A stretch of 64,000 nt of DNA, taken from assembly GCF_000769915.1 (NCBI RefSeq), contig NZ_JRLV01000008.1, forward strand, positions 1 through 64,000, written 5' to 3'. The stretch is from Flavobacterium beibuense F44-8. Its GTDB lineage: Bacteria > Bacteroidota > Bacteroidia > Flavobacteriales > Flavobacteriaceae. Below are positions 1 to 9,511 of the stretch, in pieces. The notes beneath the pieces are model-generated. The model was not told the origin of the DNA and did not search any database. It saw only the letters and a program-made list of their open reading frames with translations. A program made the position numbers and the translations under genes. Position 1 is the first letter of the stretch, and each line of letters starts with the position of its first letter.

Positions 1-2
1 GA

Positions 3-32
3 CGATCTGAGTTTATTATCGTGAAGAAATAG
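3..32 (+). CDS. possible 3' end of a gene that starts before the window
   Basis: One frame is open from the window edge and ends in SEFIIVKK followed by a TAG stop, shortly before a strong terminator. That is what the tail of an upstream plus-strand gene would look like. Ten codons are too few to name a product, and another frame (ending at the TGA at 22-24) is also possible. Confidence 0.3.
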   Translation, partial: RSEFIIVKK

Positions 33-56
33 TATTTCGTCATAATTATAAAACAA

Positions 57-95
57 AACAGCCTGTACCTTTTGGTACAGGCTGTTCGTTTTTTA
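57..95 (+). terminator. intrinsic terminator of the gene upstream of the window
   Basis: A perfect 12-bp stem (ACAGCCTGTACC / GGTACAGGCTGT) closes a TTTT loop and is followed by TCG and a run of T. It separates the upstream gene from the amide hydrolase gene. Confidence 0.85.
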
Positions 96-168
96 TATAA
101 GTATGTTGGTTTGTAATAGGTTATCTTTTTTTGACTAAATTTAAGGTAACTGATTAAACCAACTGATT

Positions 169-1218
169 ATGACTAAGAAAACATCTTTATTAGGCTATGT
201 ATTACTACTGTTTTTTACAGGGAGTATTTATAACTTATTTGCTTGTACACGGGTTGTATATAAAGGGAAAAATGATTTATACCTCACGGCAAGATCTATG
301 GACTGGAGTGAGGATATAATGACAAACCTGTGGATTTTTCCGAAAGGGATGCAAAGAACAGGGGAGACGGGTAAAAACACGGTAAGCTGGAAATCAAAAT
401 ACGGTAGTGTTGTTGCCAGTGCTTACGAAATTTGCAGTACCGATGGTATGAACGAGAAAGGGCTGGTAGCTAACCTGCTTTGGTTGGTGGAGTCGGAATA
501 TCCTGAATGGGATCATACAAAGCCGGGGCTTGCCATATCGGTATGGGTACAGTATGTACTGGATAATTATGCTACGGTAAGTGAAGCGGTAGAAGGTTTG
601 TCTAAAGAAGAGTTTGTTGTGGTAACCGATAATGTACCCGGACAGGGGCGTAAGGCTACCCTGCATCTTTCAATATCGGATGCTCAGGGTGACAGTGCTA
701 TTTTCGAATACATAAACGGAAAACTGGTTGTTCATCATGACGCTTCCTACACGGTAATGACTAATTCGCCTGTGTTCGATAAACAACTGGCTTTAAACGA
801 ATACTGGAGTGAGATAGGAGGTACAGTTATGTTACCGGGAACCAACAGGGCTGCCGACCGTTTTGTGAGGGCTTCTTTTTATGCTGATGCTGTTCCTAAA
901 ACAGATAATACCCGTGTAGCTGTAGCGAGTATTTTCAGCGTTATAAGGAACTGTTCTGTGCCTTATGGTATATCTACCCCAAATCAGCCGAATATCTCTT
1001 CTACGCGCTGGAGAACAGTCTCAGATCATAAGAATCTGGTGTACTACTACGAGTCGGTACTCACCCCAAATGTTTTCTGGGTTGATTTTAAGGATATCGA
1101 TTTTTCTGAAAAGGGAAAAGTAAAAAAACTTACCGTTGCCAGAGGGGAAACCTATGCCGGTAATGCTGTAAAGGACTTTAAGGACAGTAAACCGTTTAAA
1201 TTTTTAGGAATAGAATAA
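169..1218 (+). CDS. secreted linear amide C-N hydrolase (choloylglycine hydrolase / penicillin V acylase family)
   Basis: This is an N-terminal-nucleophile hydrolase that would cleave linear amide bonds, such as those in bile salts, penicillin V or N-acyl amino acids. The substrate cannot be read from sequence. Residues 1-25 form a signal peptide; cleavage after A25 would expose C26 in the motif FACTR, the catalytic N-terminal cysteine expected of the family. R28 and the following SMDW segment fit the conserved active-site region. The length of 349 residues is usual for the family. A TAAATTTA box at 136-143 may be the -7 element, with TTG at 111-113 rather far upstream. The gene stands alone between two terminators. 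Export to the periplasm or outside is inferred from the signal peptide. Confidence 0.85.
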   Translation: MTKKTSLLGYVLLLFFTGSIYNLFACTRVVYKGKNDLYLTARSMDWSEDIMTNLWIFPKGMQRTGETGKNTVSWKSKYGSVVASAYEICSTDGMNEKGLVANLLWLVESEYPEWDHTKPGLAISVWVQYVLDNYATVSEAVEGLSKEEFVVVTDNVPGQGRKATLHLSISDAQGDSAIFEYINGKLVVHHDASYTVMTNSPVFDKQLALNEYWSEIGGTVMLPGTNRAADRFVRASFYADAVPKTDNTRVAVASIFSVIRNCSVPYGISTPNQPNISSTRWRTVSDHKNLVYYYESVLTPNVFWVDFKDIDFSEKGKVKKLTVARGETYAGNAVKDFKDSKPFKFLGIE

Positions 1219-1225
1219 TTAATTG

Positions 1226-1250
1226 AGGCGGCATTTAGCAGCCTTTTTTA
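1226..1250 (+). terminator. terminator of the amide hydrolase gene
   Basis: AGGC-g-GC pairs with GC-a-GCCT around a short A/T loop and is followed by a T6 run. It ends just before the stop codon of the convergent DUF5689 gene. Confidence 0.6.
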
Positions 1251-1251
1251 T

Positions 1252-2055
1252 TTAAAACCGTTCTTCGGTAAGTTGTATGTCTTCCGGTGTGCGTATCATA
1301 AACTGGTAAGTATCGCCATATTTGGTTAGGATACCTCTTATTTTTCCGCTTTCCTGAGGAATAGTATTTCCTGCAAAGGAAGCAAAACTACTGGTTCTAA
1401 AAATAAAGGTATTTCCGTTTTCATCGGTTAGCAGATAGTTGGTACCTCCGCCAATATCGTTGTTTGCGTCATAAAAGGGAAGGCCTACAGCTTCATTGGT
1501 AAACTGTACATTGTCTATTTCTACAAGGCGATGCAGGTAGCTGTCATTTTGCAGTTGTGTTAATGAAGTATGCTGAACCATATTTTCTTCGCTTATTACA
1601 GTGCAGGAGCGATTAAGGATATTGGTATATTCAGTAGGCGAAAATCCGGTTAGTGAGGCAAAACCATTATAAACTGAGAGGTCGCCTATTTGCAGTGAAC
1701 TATTGTAAATCCGGTTATACGTACCTTTAAGTTTGATAAGTACTTTTCGCCCCGGTTCATAGTTAATAAATGTAGAAGTAGCATTAACCAAAACACTAAA
1801 CCCGAAATCACCGTTTTCGGTTTGCAGTGAAAGAGTTTTATAGAAATTTCCTGCGGCATCACTCGATGTCACATATGCTTCAATCACATCATCATTGGTG
1901 TATTCCTGTATGTTTTCTGTTGCATTAATATCCTGTACTTCGATTGTTTTGACCAAAGTGGTTTCGGTACATTCCAGGTTGGGTACACTGTAATCATCAT
2001 CGTTTATACAGGCTGTTATTGTAATGCAGAGCAATAGTGCGATATATTTTTTCAT
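1252..2055 (-). CDS. DUF5689 lipoprotein partnered with a TonB receptor
   Basis: The protein begins with a lipoprotein signal peptide ending in the lipobox ITAC (C16) followed by INDDD. An acidic stretch after the cysteine is typical of Bacteroidetes surface-exposed lipoproteins. The body (about residues 40-265) matches my knowledge of DUF5689, a beta-rich OB-like domain often encoded next to TonB-dependent receptors in Flavobacteriia. The start lies 2 bp after the stop of the receptor gene, so the two are co-transcribed and probably translationally coupled. It is likely an outer-membrane accessory that handles the substrate of the receptor. Its biochemical role is not established. Confidence 0.75.
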   Translation of the reverse strand: MKKYIALLLCITITACINDDDYSVPNLECTETTLVKTIEVQDINATENIQEYTNDDVIEAYVTSSDAAGNFYKTLSLQTENGDFGFSVLVNATSTFINYEPGRKVLIKLKGTYNRIYNSSLQIGDLSVYNGFASLTGFSPTEYTNILNRSCTVISEENMVQHTSLTQLQNDSYLHRLVEIDNVQFTNEAVGLPFYDANNDIGGGTNYLLTDENGNTFIFRTSSFASFAGNTIPQESGKIRGILTKYGDTYQFMIRTPEDIQLTEERF

Positions 2056-2057
2056 CC

Positions 2058-4958
2058 TTAGAAATTGTAATAAATGTTAAGGTAAAAAGTGCGTCCGTAA
2101 CTGTAAAAGTATTTTGGACCGAAGGAAGGCGTTCCGCTGGAAACATCCTGATTAAGCTGTCTGTAATTGGCATTTCTGGCCTGTTCGTAACCACCGGTTT
2201 TGTATATACTGTTGAATATATTATTGATACTGGCAAAAAAGCCTAAGTAGGTTTTCTTTTTAACCCGCCACGATTTTCCGCCCACGGCATTAAGCAGAAA
2301 TATATTGTCAAACTGTTCCTGCTTCAAAAGCTCGCGGGTTCGATTTTGTGTAGCTTCGGGGAAAGGGAAGCTGTTTACATCCTGCGGATTCTTTAAAAAG
2401 TTATCAGTACGCAATAGTGCCGAGATGTCCAGATAACTTCCCGTAAGGTAATTGGCATTTATCCCCGCCCACCAGTATTTTGGGTCACGGTATTCAAAAC
2501 CAAGGGATAGCGCCTGCTGTGGCATCCCCGGTAGTTTATAATCTTTAAGTCTTGAAGTTCCAAAACTTGTTGTTGGTCCGGTAATACCACTCGGTGTATT
2601 AACTTCCTGTTGTAAGGAAGCAAAGGCATCGTTATTAATATAAACCGTAGGGTTGCTGTTGTAGGTGTATTGACCGTATGCCATGCTAAACAGTACTTTG
2701 AACATAGTGTTGAAGTTGTATTCGGTACTTAGCTCTGTACCTATAAGCTTTTTGTTAATCCCTGTAACGGTCTCGGCAATAAAAGCATTGGTTTCGGTAT
2801 TCTCTCCCTGATATACCCCTTCAGCAAAAAAGAAAGAGGTTTCGGTAGCGTTATTAATCAGCGTATAAAAAGCACTAAGGCGTACTTTAAACTTCGGTAC
2901 ACGGATAATATAACTGGCATCAATCGAGGCTATGTTTTCGCTTTCTATACCCTGAACAATACTGTTGTTTAGGCGGGCATTAGGGAAGGTATTGCGCAGA
3001 GCAGGTGCTTTTGTCATGTACATTCCGTTTAGTGCAAAGAGTACACGCCCGGTTATTTTGTAAAGCACTCCACCTTTAAAACCGAAATTATCAAAGCTTA
3101 CCCTGTTGCTTTTACCAAGTGAAGAGTTGGCATAAATTCCGTTTCGGTATAATCCTTCTCTTTGATAATCAGAACGGGAATAGCTTTGTGACAGGTACAA
3201 ATCGGTTTTACGATAGGTAAACCTAAACTGCGTAAAGGCATCCAGCTGACTGGCAAATAAATTGTAATTATAGCCATAGGTATCATTAAGTCCTACAGTT
3301 CTGTTAGGGTTGTTTAGGTCTGACTGAGCCTGACTCCCGCTAAAAAACGGACTGATATCATTATAGTAACTTCCGCCCAGTAAGTCCAGTAGTTTTTTAT
3401 AGTTATGAGATTTTAAATGCTTAAAGGAAATACCTCCGTTAAAAACAATGTGCGGAGACAGTTGCGACTGTAATGTTGAGTTTATGGAAAGTGTATTATC
3501 ATCATTGCGGTCTTCATACAAAACATACCTGCTTACCGATGGTTCTCTGCCTCTTTCAATATTATCAGCATTTGTCCCTGCGCGGGTGTTAGCCAAATAC
3601 ATATTGCTCCAGTTTATTTGCGGATTTGCTGTAAAACTCCCTAAAGCCTGTTGTGCAAATACTGTGTTTTCGGGACTGTTACCGGTGTAAATGCCTCCTA
3701 GTCCGCCTGGCTGATAGGCATTGTTTGGTACTAAAGCAGGGTTGTTCTCATATTGTGAAGTATAGTAGCTGGGCAGGTTTCGGTAATAAGAAGGGTCGGG
3801 GTTTGGTACATTTTGAAAATCAATCCTGCTGTTACCTATTTTACCAAACTGATAAGCAACGTTAGATTGCAGGGTATTACGGGGATTGATTTTATAATAA
3901 TGGCTCAAAATAAAAACAGGTTCGGCAATATCAATATCACGGCTGTTCCTTTTTTTACCGTTCTGATACCCCCAGTAAGAATTGTATTTTTTACCCATAA
4001 GATTAGTCACCTCCTGAGTGTTTGCCGAGTTCTTACCACGGCTGCTTTGTGCGTAGATACCGGTAAAGTTGATACTGTGATTGTCGTTAAACTTTTTTTC
4101 CATACTAACGAAAAGCGAGTTGCCCCCGTAGTCGGTACCGTCAAAATTGGCTTCTTCCGCCCAGCGGTGTGATGCCGATATTACATAGCCAAAACCTTTT
4201 TTGTTCATGCCCGACGCATAGGTAGCCATGCTTCTCCATTTGTAGGAGGTATTGGTCGCCGTAAATGATATTCTTGTTCCTTTTCTGAACTGCGATGCGC
4301 GTGTGTTTATTTCCTGTGTTCCCAGCAGCCCGCCAAAACTATAGTCAGAAGGGGTAGTGCCCAGATTAAATTCCTGATTGCGGGTTGCATCGTTAAGTCC
4401 GCTCCAGTTGTTCCATTGTGGCCTGCCATCGCTTATTTTGTTCATCGTTACACCATTTATCATGGTAGTGGCATACCGGCTGTCCAGTCCGCGGGTTTTG
4501 TATCGTGCCTGAGACCAGCTATAGGCGGCTGCCTGTTGCAAAGCATCCTTAGAAGCCTGAAGCAGTCCTGATGTATTATCGGTTACAATACTTTCATTCA
4601 GGTCGTTTTCGGTAAGGGTTATAAGGTTGAGTTGCTGTTCGGCAGTGAGATCCAGTTCCAGTAGTACTATTCCCAAATCAAGGTTCCTCTCTGGGATAAC
4701 CGTAAGGTTAAAAGTTTGGGGAACATAGCCGTTACTGCTTATTATCAGGGTTTGTTTTCCTGTGGGAACTTCTATAACCAGTATACCTTCAGAATTGGTA
4801 ATGGCTGTCTGGTTAGTGCTTTGCAGTATGGCAACGGCATTCTCTACAGGATAGCTGCTTTGCATGTCCATTACTTTACATTGTACCATCGCACTTTGTT
4901 GTGCAACACTAATGCAGGTATATAAAAGCAGTAAAAAACTAAAGAATAGTTTTTTCAT
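2058..4958 (-). CDS. TonB-dependent outer-membrane receptor with N-terminal carboxypeptidase-regulatory-like domain
   Basis: This is a 966-residue outer-membrane active transporter. After a signal peptide (1-19, ending SVAQ) comes a beta-sandwich carboxypeptidase-regulatory-like domain at about 25-110. A plug domain follows at about 130-230, containing the segment RGLDSRYATTMINGV, and the rest is a beta-barrel ending in NIYYNF with the usual terminal aromatic residue. The ligand cannot be told from the barrel. It is the first gene of a two-gene operon with the DUF5689 lipoprotein and is divergent from an exported phosphodiesterase, which suggests a nucleotide- or phosphate-derived substrate (inference). 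Its promoter must lie in the roughly 100 bp shared with that gene. Confidence 0.9.
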   Translation of the reverse strand: MKKLFFSFLLLLYTCISVAQQSAMVQCKVMDMQSSYPVENAVAILQSTNQTAITNSEGILVIEVPTGKQTLIISSNGYVPQTFNLTVIPERNLDLGIVLLELDLTAEQQLNLITLTENDLNESIVTDNTSGLLQASKDALQQAAAYSWSQARYKTRGLDSRYATTMINGVTMNKISDGRPQWNNWSGLNDATRNQEFNLGTTPSDYSFGGLLGTQEINTRASQFRKGTRISFTATNTSYKWRSMATYASGMNKKGFGYVISASHRWAEEANFDGTDYGGNSLFVSMEKKFNDNHSINFTGIYAQSSRGKNSANTQEVTNLMGKKYNSYWGYQNGKKRNSRDIDIAEPVFILSHYYKINPRNTLQSNVAYQFGKIGNSRIDFQNVPNPDPSYYRNLPSYYTSQYENNPALVPNNAYQPGGLGGIYTGNSPENTVFAQQALGSFTANPQINWSNMYLANTRAGTNADNIERGREPSVSRYVLYEDRNDDNTLSINSTLQSQLSPHIVFNGGISFKHLKSHNYKKLLDLLGGSYYNDISPFFSGSQAQSDLNNPNRTVGLNDTYGYNYNLFASQLDAFTQFRFTYRKTDLYLSQSYSRSDYQREGLYRNGIYANSSLGKSNRVSFDNFGFKGGVLYKITGRVLFALNGMYMTKAPALRNTFPNARLNNSIVQGIESENIASIDASYIIRVPKFKVRLSAFYTLINNATETSFFFAEGVYQGENTETNAFIAETVTGINKKLIGTELSTEYNFNTMFKVLFSMAYGQYTYNSNPTVYINNDAFASLQQEVNTPSGITGPTTSFGTSRLKDYKLPGMPQQALSLGFEYRDPKYWWAGINANYLTGSYLDISALLRTDNFLKNPQDVNSFPFPEATQNRTRELLKQEQFDNIFLLNAVGGKSWRVKKKTYLGFFASINNIFNSIYKTGGYEQARNANYRQLNQDVSSGTPSFGPKYFYSYGRTFYLNIYYNF

Positions 4959-5025
4959 GAAAGGTAAGGTGATTAGTAAATAATTTATTAAAACGGTAAA
5001 TATATATTTTTTGGCAATAAAATTT

Positions 5026-5033
5026 TAACTTTG
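5026..5033 (+). promoter_or_regulatory. -7 box (TAACTTTG) for the exported phosphodiesterase
   Basis: It matches the Bacteroidetes TAnnTTTG element exactly and lies 28 bp before the GTG start. The only nearby TTG (5011-5013) is closer than the usual 18-20 bp. Confidence 0.5.
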
Positions 5034-5060
5034 AAAGTAAGCTTATTATAAAATTTACAT

Positions 5061-6146
5061 GTGAGGAAAAAAACTACGATAACTATACTGGCTTTATTAC
5101 TGTTTTCCTGTCTTTTAGCACAGGACCGGACTTTTATGGTACATACCATAGCCTTTTACAATACTGAAAACCTTTTTGATACCATAAACAATCCCAAAAC
5201 CAATGATGAGGAGTTTTTGCCTGCCGGCGAATACTTTTGGAATTCCGGGAAATACCAACACAAGCTGGATAATATAGCAGAGGTTCTTGCTGATATAGGT
5301 TCTGATACTAACCCCGATCCGCCAAGTATAATAGGGCTTGCCGAAGTGGAGAACAGACAGGTGCTTGAAGATTTGGTACAAAACCCTAAACTTGCCAAAA
5401 TAAGTTATGGTATTATTCATTTTGATTCGCCAGACAGAAGGGGGATAGATGTTGCTTTGCTGTATGACAAGAAAAAGTTCAGACCCGAAAGTTATAAAAG
5501 TATACCACTGGTATTTACTGTCGACGAGAAAGGCAGGATAGTTAAAAACGTTCCCGATACTATTCCTGATAAAAAATACAGGAAGTATTTTACCCGCAGT
5601 CAGTTATTGGTTACAGGCCTTTTGGAAGGGGAAGAGTTCAGTTTTATAGTGAGTCATTGGCCATCAAGAGGGGGAGGTGAAAAGAAAACCCGTCCCTACA
5701 GGGATGCTGCAGGTGAACTGAATCGAAAAATAGTAGATTCCTTGTACAAAATAAATCCTAAGGCTAAAATTGTTACTATGGGCGATTTTAACGATGGTCC
5801 TTATAACAACAGTGTTCGTAAGGAGCTTGCCGCAAAGGACAGGAAAGAGCAGGTTAAGCCTTTGGAGCTGTATAATCCTATGGGAGAACTGGCCCGTAGC
5901 GGGATGGGATCTGTAGCTTATAGGGACAATTGGGATATTTTTGATCAGATAGTACTTTCAGAACCCATAATTCATGATGATTTCAATACGCTTGAATTCT
6001 GGAAAGCCGGTGTTTATAATAAAACATATATTACCCAAACATCCGGTAAGTATAAGGGATATCCGCTTAGAACATGGGATGGCGAAGTAGGTTACAGCGA
6101 TCATTTTCCGGTATATGTTTATCTTATTAAAGAGATAAAAAAATAA
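5061..6146 (+). CDS. exported endonuclease/exonuclease/phosphatase (DNase I-like) family protein
   Basis: This is a metal-dependent phosphodiesterase of the DNase I fold. The visible motifs are NTENLFD (34-40), GLAEVEN (metal-binding Glu), RRGIDVALLY, VSHWPSRGGG, TMGDFND and SDHFP, which match the family's catalytic Asn, Glu, His and Asp positions. GTG at the stated start is chosen because it gives a clear signal peptide (MRKKTTITILALLLFSCLLA, cleavage before Q21). The ATG two bases upstream reads straight into TGA, and the first in-frame ATG (M26) would lose the leader. The enzyme may digest extracellular nucleic acid or another phosphodiester. It is divergent from the TonB receptor/DUF5689 operon and may feed it. 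Confidence 0.85.
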   Translation: MRKKTTITILALLLFSCLLAQDRTFMVHTIAFYNTENLFDTINNPKTNDEEFLPAGEYFWNSGKYQHKLDNIAEVLADIGSDTNPDPPSIIGLAEVENRQVLEDLVQNPKLAKISYGIIHFDSPDRRGIDVALLYDKKKFRPESYKSIPLVFTVDEKGRIVKNVPDTIPDKKYRKYFTRSQLLVTGLLEGEEFSFIVSHWPSRGGGEKKTRPYRDAAGELNRKIVDSLYKINPKAKIVTMGDFNDGPYNNSVRKELAAKDRKEQVKPLELYNPMGELARSGMGSVAYRDNWDIFDQIVLSEPIIHDDFNTLEFWKAGVYNKTYITQTSGKYKGYPLRTWDGEVGYSDHFPVYVYLIKEIKK

Positions 6147-6199
6147 GAGCCTTAGCCTGTATTTTCCGTACCTTAGTGTAAAATTTTAAATAGCTTATC

Positions 6200-6739
6200 A
6201 TGGCAACCATGAAACCTTTTAACCTTAACAAGTGGATTGAAGACAACCGTCATCTTTTAAAACCGCCGGTTGGTAATAAAAATATTTATCCGTTGTCAGA
6301 CGACTATATTGTAATGATAGTCGCAGGACCTAATGCCCGAAAGGATTATCACTATAATGAAACCGAAGAACTGTTTTATCAGCTTGAAGGAAGCATTAAA
6401 GTTATAGTTCAGGAAGATGGGCAGCGTAAGGAAATGGAACTTAACGCAGGGGATATGTACCTGCATCCGGCAAAAATGCCACATTCGCCGGTTAGGAGTG
6501 AAGGCTCTATAGGACTTGTGATTGAAAGGGTGCGTGCGGGAAGAGGTTTTACCGACGGACTTTTATGGTTTTGTGAAAACTGCAACCACAAACTGCATGA
6601 AGTGTATTTTGAACTGCATGATATAGAAAAAGATTTTTTACCGCATTTTGAGCATTTTTATAACAGTAAGGAAATGCGTACCTGTGATAAGTGCGGAACG
6701 GTAATGGAAGCCGACCCAAGATTTGTCGCTAATAAATAG
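6200..6739 (+). CDS. 3-hydroxyanthranilate 3,4-dioxygenase
   Basis: This cupin dioxygenase opens the ring of 3-hydroxyanthranilate in the kynurenine route of tryptophan breakdown, giving the precursor of quinolinate. The iron ligands H51, E57 and H95 are at the canonical bacterial positions. The C-terminal rubredoxin-like metal site is complete, with C125-x2-C128 and C162-x2-C165. The length of 179 residues is typical of the bacterial enzyme. The gene is 53 bp downstream of the phosphodiesterase gene, and no other kynurenine-pathway gene is visible in the window. A second in-frame ATG at codon 4 is an equally plausible start. Confidence 0.93.
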   Translation: MATMKPFNLNKWIEDNRHLLKPPVGNKNIYPLSDDYIVMIVAGPNARKDYHYNETEELFYQLEGSIKVIVQEDGQRKEMELNAGDMYLHPAKMPHSPVRSEGSIGLVIERVRAGRGFTDGLLWFCENCNHKLHEVYFELHDIEKDFLPHFEHFYNSKEMRTCDKCGTVMEADPRFVANK

Positions 6740-6906
6740 TGTTACAGGCTACCGATTTGTTATAGTTATATTTCGTTTGCCGAATTAATTTTTATGAGAG
6801 TACTTGCTTTCAGGAAGAAAAATTTGTTTTAATCTTATTTTGTGGGCTCAGTATTATTATTTTATAAACAAAATGGCTCTTTTAATGATTAAAATTAAAA
6901 AAGGCA

Positions 6907-6914
6907 TATATTTG
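6907..6914 (+). promoter_or_regulatory. -7 box (TATATTTG) for the ALDH7-type gene
   Basis: An exact TAnnTTTG match 36 bp before the start codon, in an A/T-rich leader. A clear TTG at -33 is not seen. Confidence 0.5.
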
Positions 6915-6949
6915 TAAAATATAACAATTAAAAGCATAAAAGTTAAAAA

Positions 6950-8497
6950 ATGGCAACACTTACTGATCAGTTTGGTATTCAGGAAGCCCTTTCTAAGCTG
7001 GGCATACAGGAAATAAACGAAGGTACTTCTACAGGAAGCAACAGCTTTGCTAACGGAGAAATTATAGAATCATACTCTCCGGTAGACGGTACCCTTATTG
7101 CTAAGGTAAAAGCATCTACTCAAGAGGATTATGAAGCAGCTGTGGCTAAAGCTCAGGAAGCTTTTAAATCATGGAGGCTTGTACCGGCACCAAAAAGAGG
7201 TGAGATTGTACGCCAAATGGGTGAAGAACTACGCAAGTACAAAGAACCACTGGGACAACTTGTTTCTTACGAAATGGGTAAGAGCCTTCAGGAAGGTTTA
7301 GGTGAGGTACAGGAGATGATTGATATTTGTGACTTTGCAGTAGGTTTATCACGTCAGCTTTACGGACTTACAATGCACAGTGAAAGGCCAATGCACCGCA
7401 TGTACGAGCAGTACCATCCGGTAGGGATTGTAGGTATTATATCTGCATTTAACTTCCCTGTAGCAGTATGGAGCTGGAACGCTATGCTTGCTTGGGTTTG
7501 TGGAGATGTTTGCATTTGGAAACCAAGTGAAAAGACTCCTCTATGTGGTATAGCTTGCCAAAACATCATAAAAACAGTTTTAGAAAGAAACAACATACCG
7601 GAAGGTGTTAGCTGCCTTATAAACGGTAGGGATAACGGTGACCGTATGAATACCGATAAACGTTTACCATTGGTATCGTTTACAGGTTCTACACGTGTAG
7701 GACGTCACGTATCTAAAACCGTTGCCGAGCGTTTTGGTAACACTATCCTTGAGTTAGGGGGTAATAATGCTATTATAGTATCTGAACATGCCGATATAAA
7801 CATGGTACTTGTAGGTGCTGTATTTGGTGCTGTGGGTACTGCAGGTCAGCGTTGTACTACAACAAGAAGATTAATAGTTCACGAAAGTGTTTATGACAAG
7901 ACCATAGAGGTACTTAAAAGTGCCTACGGTCAGTTAAAAATAGGAAACCCGTTAGACAGTAATAACCACGTAGGGCCGCTTATCGATAAAGATTCGGTTC
8001 AAAACTATCTTGATGCTATTGAAAAAGCAAAACAGGAAGGTGGTAATGTTATTGTAGAAGGCGGTGTTATGCAAGGCGAAGGTTATGAAAGCGGATGCTA
8101 TGTTAAGCCTTGTATCATTGAAGCTAAAAACAGCTTTGAAATTGTACAGCATGAAACCTTTGCTCCAATATTGTATGTAATGAAATACAATGATTTAGAG
8201 GAGGCCATTGCTATGCAAAACGATGTTCCTCAGGGATTATCGTCTTCTATCTTTACAAGTAATATGAGAGAGATGGAATTATTCCTTTCACATGCAGGAT
8301 CTGACTGTGGTATTGCCAATGTAAACATTGGTACATCGGGTGCAGAGATTGGTGGTGCTTTTGGTGGTGAAAAAGAAACCGGAGGTGGTCGCGAGAGTGG
8401 ATCTGATGCATGGAAAGCTTATATGAGAAGACAGACCAACACCATAAATTACGGATCTGAATTGCCATTGGCACAAGGTATCCGATTTGATTTATAG
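6950..8497 (+). CDS. aldehyde dehydrogenase, ALDH7/antiquitin type (likely alpha-aminoadipic semialdehyde dehydrogenase)
   Basis: This is an NAD(P)+-dependent aldehyde dehydrogenase of 515 residues. The general-base Glu is E268 in the motif LELGGNNA and the nucleophile is C302 in GQRCTTTRR, the canonical numbering. The form LELGGNNA and the GQRCTTTRRL segment are typical of the ALDH7 (antiquitin) group, which oxidises alpha-aminoadipic semialdehyde in lysine catabolism. In flavobacteria such genes commonly stand near 3-hydroxyanthranilate dioxygenase, as here. The substrate is inferred from the subfamily and could be another semialdehyde. It has its own promoter and terminator. Confidence 0.85.
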   Translation: MATLTDQFGIQEALSKLGIQEINEGTSTGSNSFANGEIIESYSPVDGTLIAKVKASTQEDYEAAVAKAQEAFKSWRLVPAPKRGEIVRQMGEELRKYKEPLGQLVSYEMGKSLQEGLGEVQEMIDICDFAVGLSRQLYGLTMHSERPMHRMYEQYHPVGIVGIISAFNFPVAVWSWNAMLAWVCGDVCIWKPSEKTPLCGIACQNIIKTVLERNNIPEGVSCLINGRDNGDRMNTDKRLPLVSFTGSTRVGRHVSKTVAERFGNTILELGGNNAIIVSEHADINMVLVGAVFGAVGTAGQRCTTTRRLIVHESVYDKTIEVLKSAYGQLKIGNPLDSNNHVGPLIDKDSVQNYLDAIEKAKQEGGNVIVEGGVMQGEGYESGCYVKPCIIEAKNSFEIVQHETFAPILYVMKYNDLEEAIAMQNDVPQGLSSSIFTSNMREMELFLSHAGSDCGIANVNIGTSGAEIGGAFGGEKETGGGRESGSDAWKAYMRRQTNTINYGSELPLAQGIRFDL

Positions 8498-8528
8498 TTA
8501 ATAAACTGTTTAAGTGTTATGTGTTAAG

Positions 8529-8556
8529 AAGGCTGCCTATTGGCAGCCTTTTTTTA
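8529..8556 (+). terminator. terminator after the ALDH7-type gene
   Basis: AAGGCTGCC / GGCAGCCTT pairs perfectly around TATT, followed by T7. The hairpin also sits just past the egtD stop on the other strand but lacks a long U-run in that direction. Confidence 0.85.
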
Positions 8557-9507
8557 TTGTTTTATCCAAAGAGAATCGGTAAAATAATGCCTGCAGTCCA
8601 TAAAGTTTTTCACTACCTGAAATCCGGTTGATTTTGCCAGTTTGTTTATTTCGTCTAAGCTGAATTTTTTGGAGAGTTCAGTCCATATCAGTTCGTCTTT
8701 CTCAAAGCTGAAATCAGTATCCAGTACATTACTGTGAATTTGCTGTTTTTTTAAACTGATAAGGTAAGTATGTACCTCACCGTTTTCGGGATTGTAAAAG
8801 CTGTAAAAATCAAACTGATCTAAATTAGCATCAGCATCCAGTTCGGTATTTATCCTTTTAAGGAGATTCATATTAAAGGCCTTTGTGATACCATGAGGAT
8901 CGTCATAAGCTTTTTGTATTATTTTCGGATTTTTGCGCAAATCCATCCCTAAAAGCAGCATATCGCCTTTTTTCATTCCGCTGTTAAATTTCTTTAGCAG
9001 GTCTTTAGCTTCATCTATAAGATAATTGCCTATGTTACCGCCCATAAACAGGAACAGGTTTGGCACTTTAGTATCTGCCATGCTTTTAAGTACGTCAAAA
9101 TAATCTCCTGTTTTTGGTTGCATCTTAACATCAGGCAGTGCCGTTTTAATATTCTTTTCAAGGGCATTAAGAGCTTCCTGAGAGATATCGATAGGGATAT
9201 AGGTAAAATTGGCTTTACGGTCTAGAAAGGTTTTTAGCATTTGTCGGGTTTTCATTCCGTCACCCGACCCAAATTCTACTATGTTAAACGGGCCTTCAAA
9301 ATTAAGGCTGTCCAGTATATTGCCCGACTGCCCTGTGAGGATCTCAAACTCACAGCCTGTGGGATAATATTCGGGCATTTTCATTATCTGCATAAAAATG
9401 CGGCTGCCGTTATCATCATAAAAATATTTCGAAGGGATATGTTTTTCATCCGATTTTAGTCCGTGCAGTATATCTTCTGCAAAGGGAGTAAGTGCAGTTG
9501 TGTTCAT
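8554..9507 (-). CDS. egtD: EgtD: L-histidine N-alpha-methyltransferase (ergothioneine synthesis)
   Basis: EgtD uses three S-adenosylmethionine molecules to trimethylate the alpha-amino group of histidine, making hercynine. The N-terminal segment KYFYDDNGSRIF and the SAM-binding segment EFGSGDGMKTRQ (about 93-104) are characteristic of the family. The 317-residue length fits. The start is 4 bp after the egtB stop, so the two form a tight operon, and this pairing makes the assignment secure. The product acts in the cytosol and supplies the substrate of EgtB. Confidence 0.92.
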   Translation of the reverse strand: MNTTALTPFAEDILHGLKSDEKHIPSKYFYDDNGSRIFMQIMKMPEYYPTGCEFEILTGQSGNILDSLNFEGPFNIVEFGSGDGMKTRQMLKTFLDRKANFTYIPIDISQEALNALEKNIKTALPDVKMQPKTGDYFDVLKSMADTKVPNLFLFMGGNIGNYLIDEAKDLLKKFNSGMKKGDMLLLGMDLRKNPKIIQKAYDDPHGITKAFNMNLLKRINTELDADANLDQFDFYSFYNPENGEVHTYLISLKKQQIHSNVLDTDFSFEKDELIWTELSKKFSLDEINKLAKSTGFQVVKNFMDCRHYFTDSLWIKQ

Positions 9508-9511
9508 TTTA

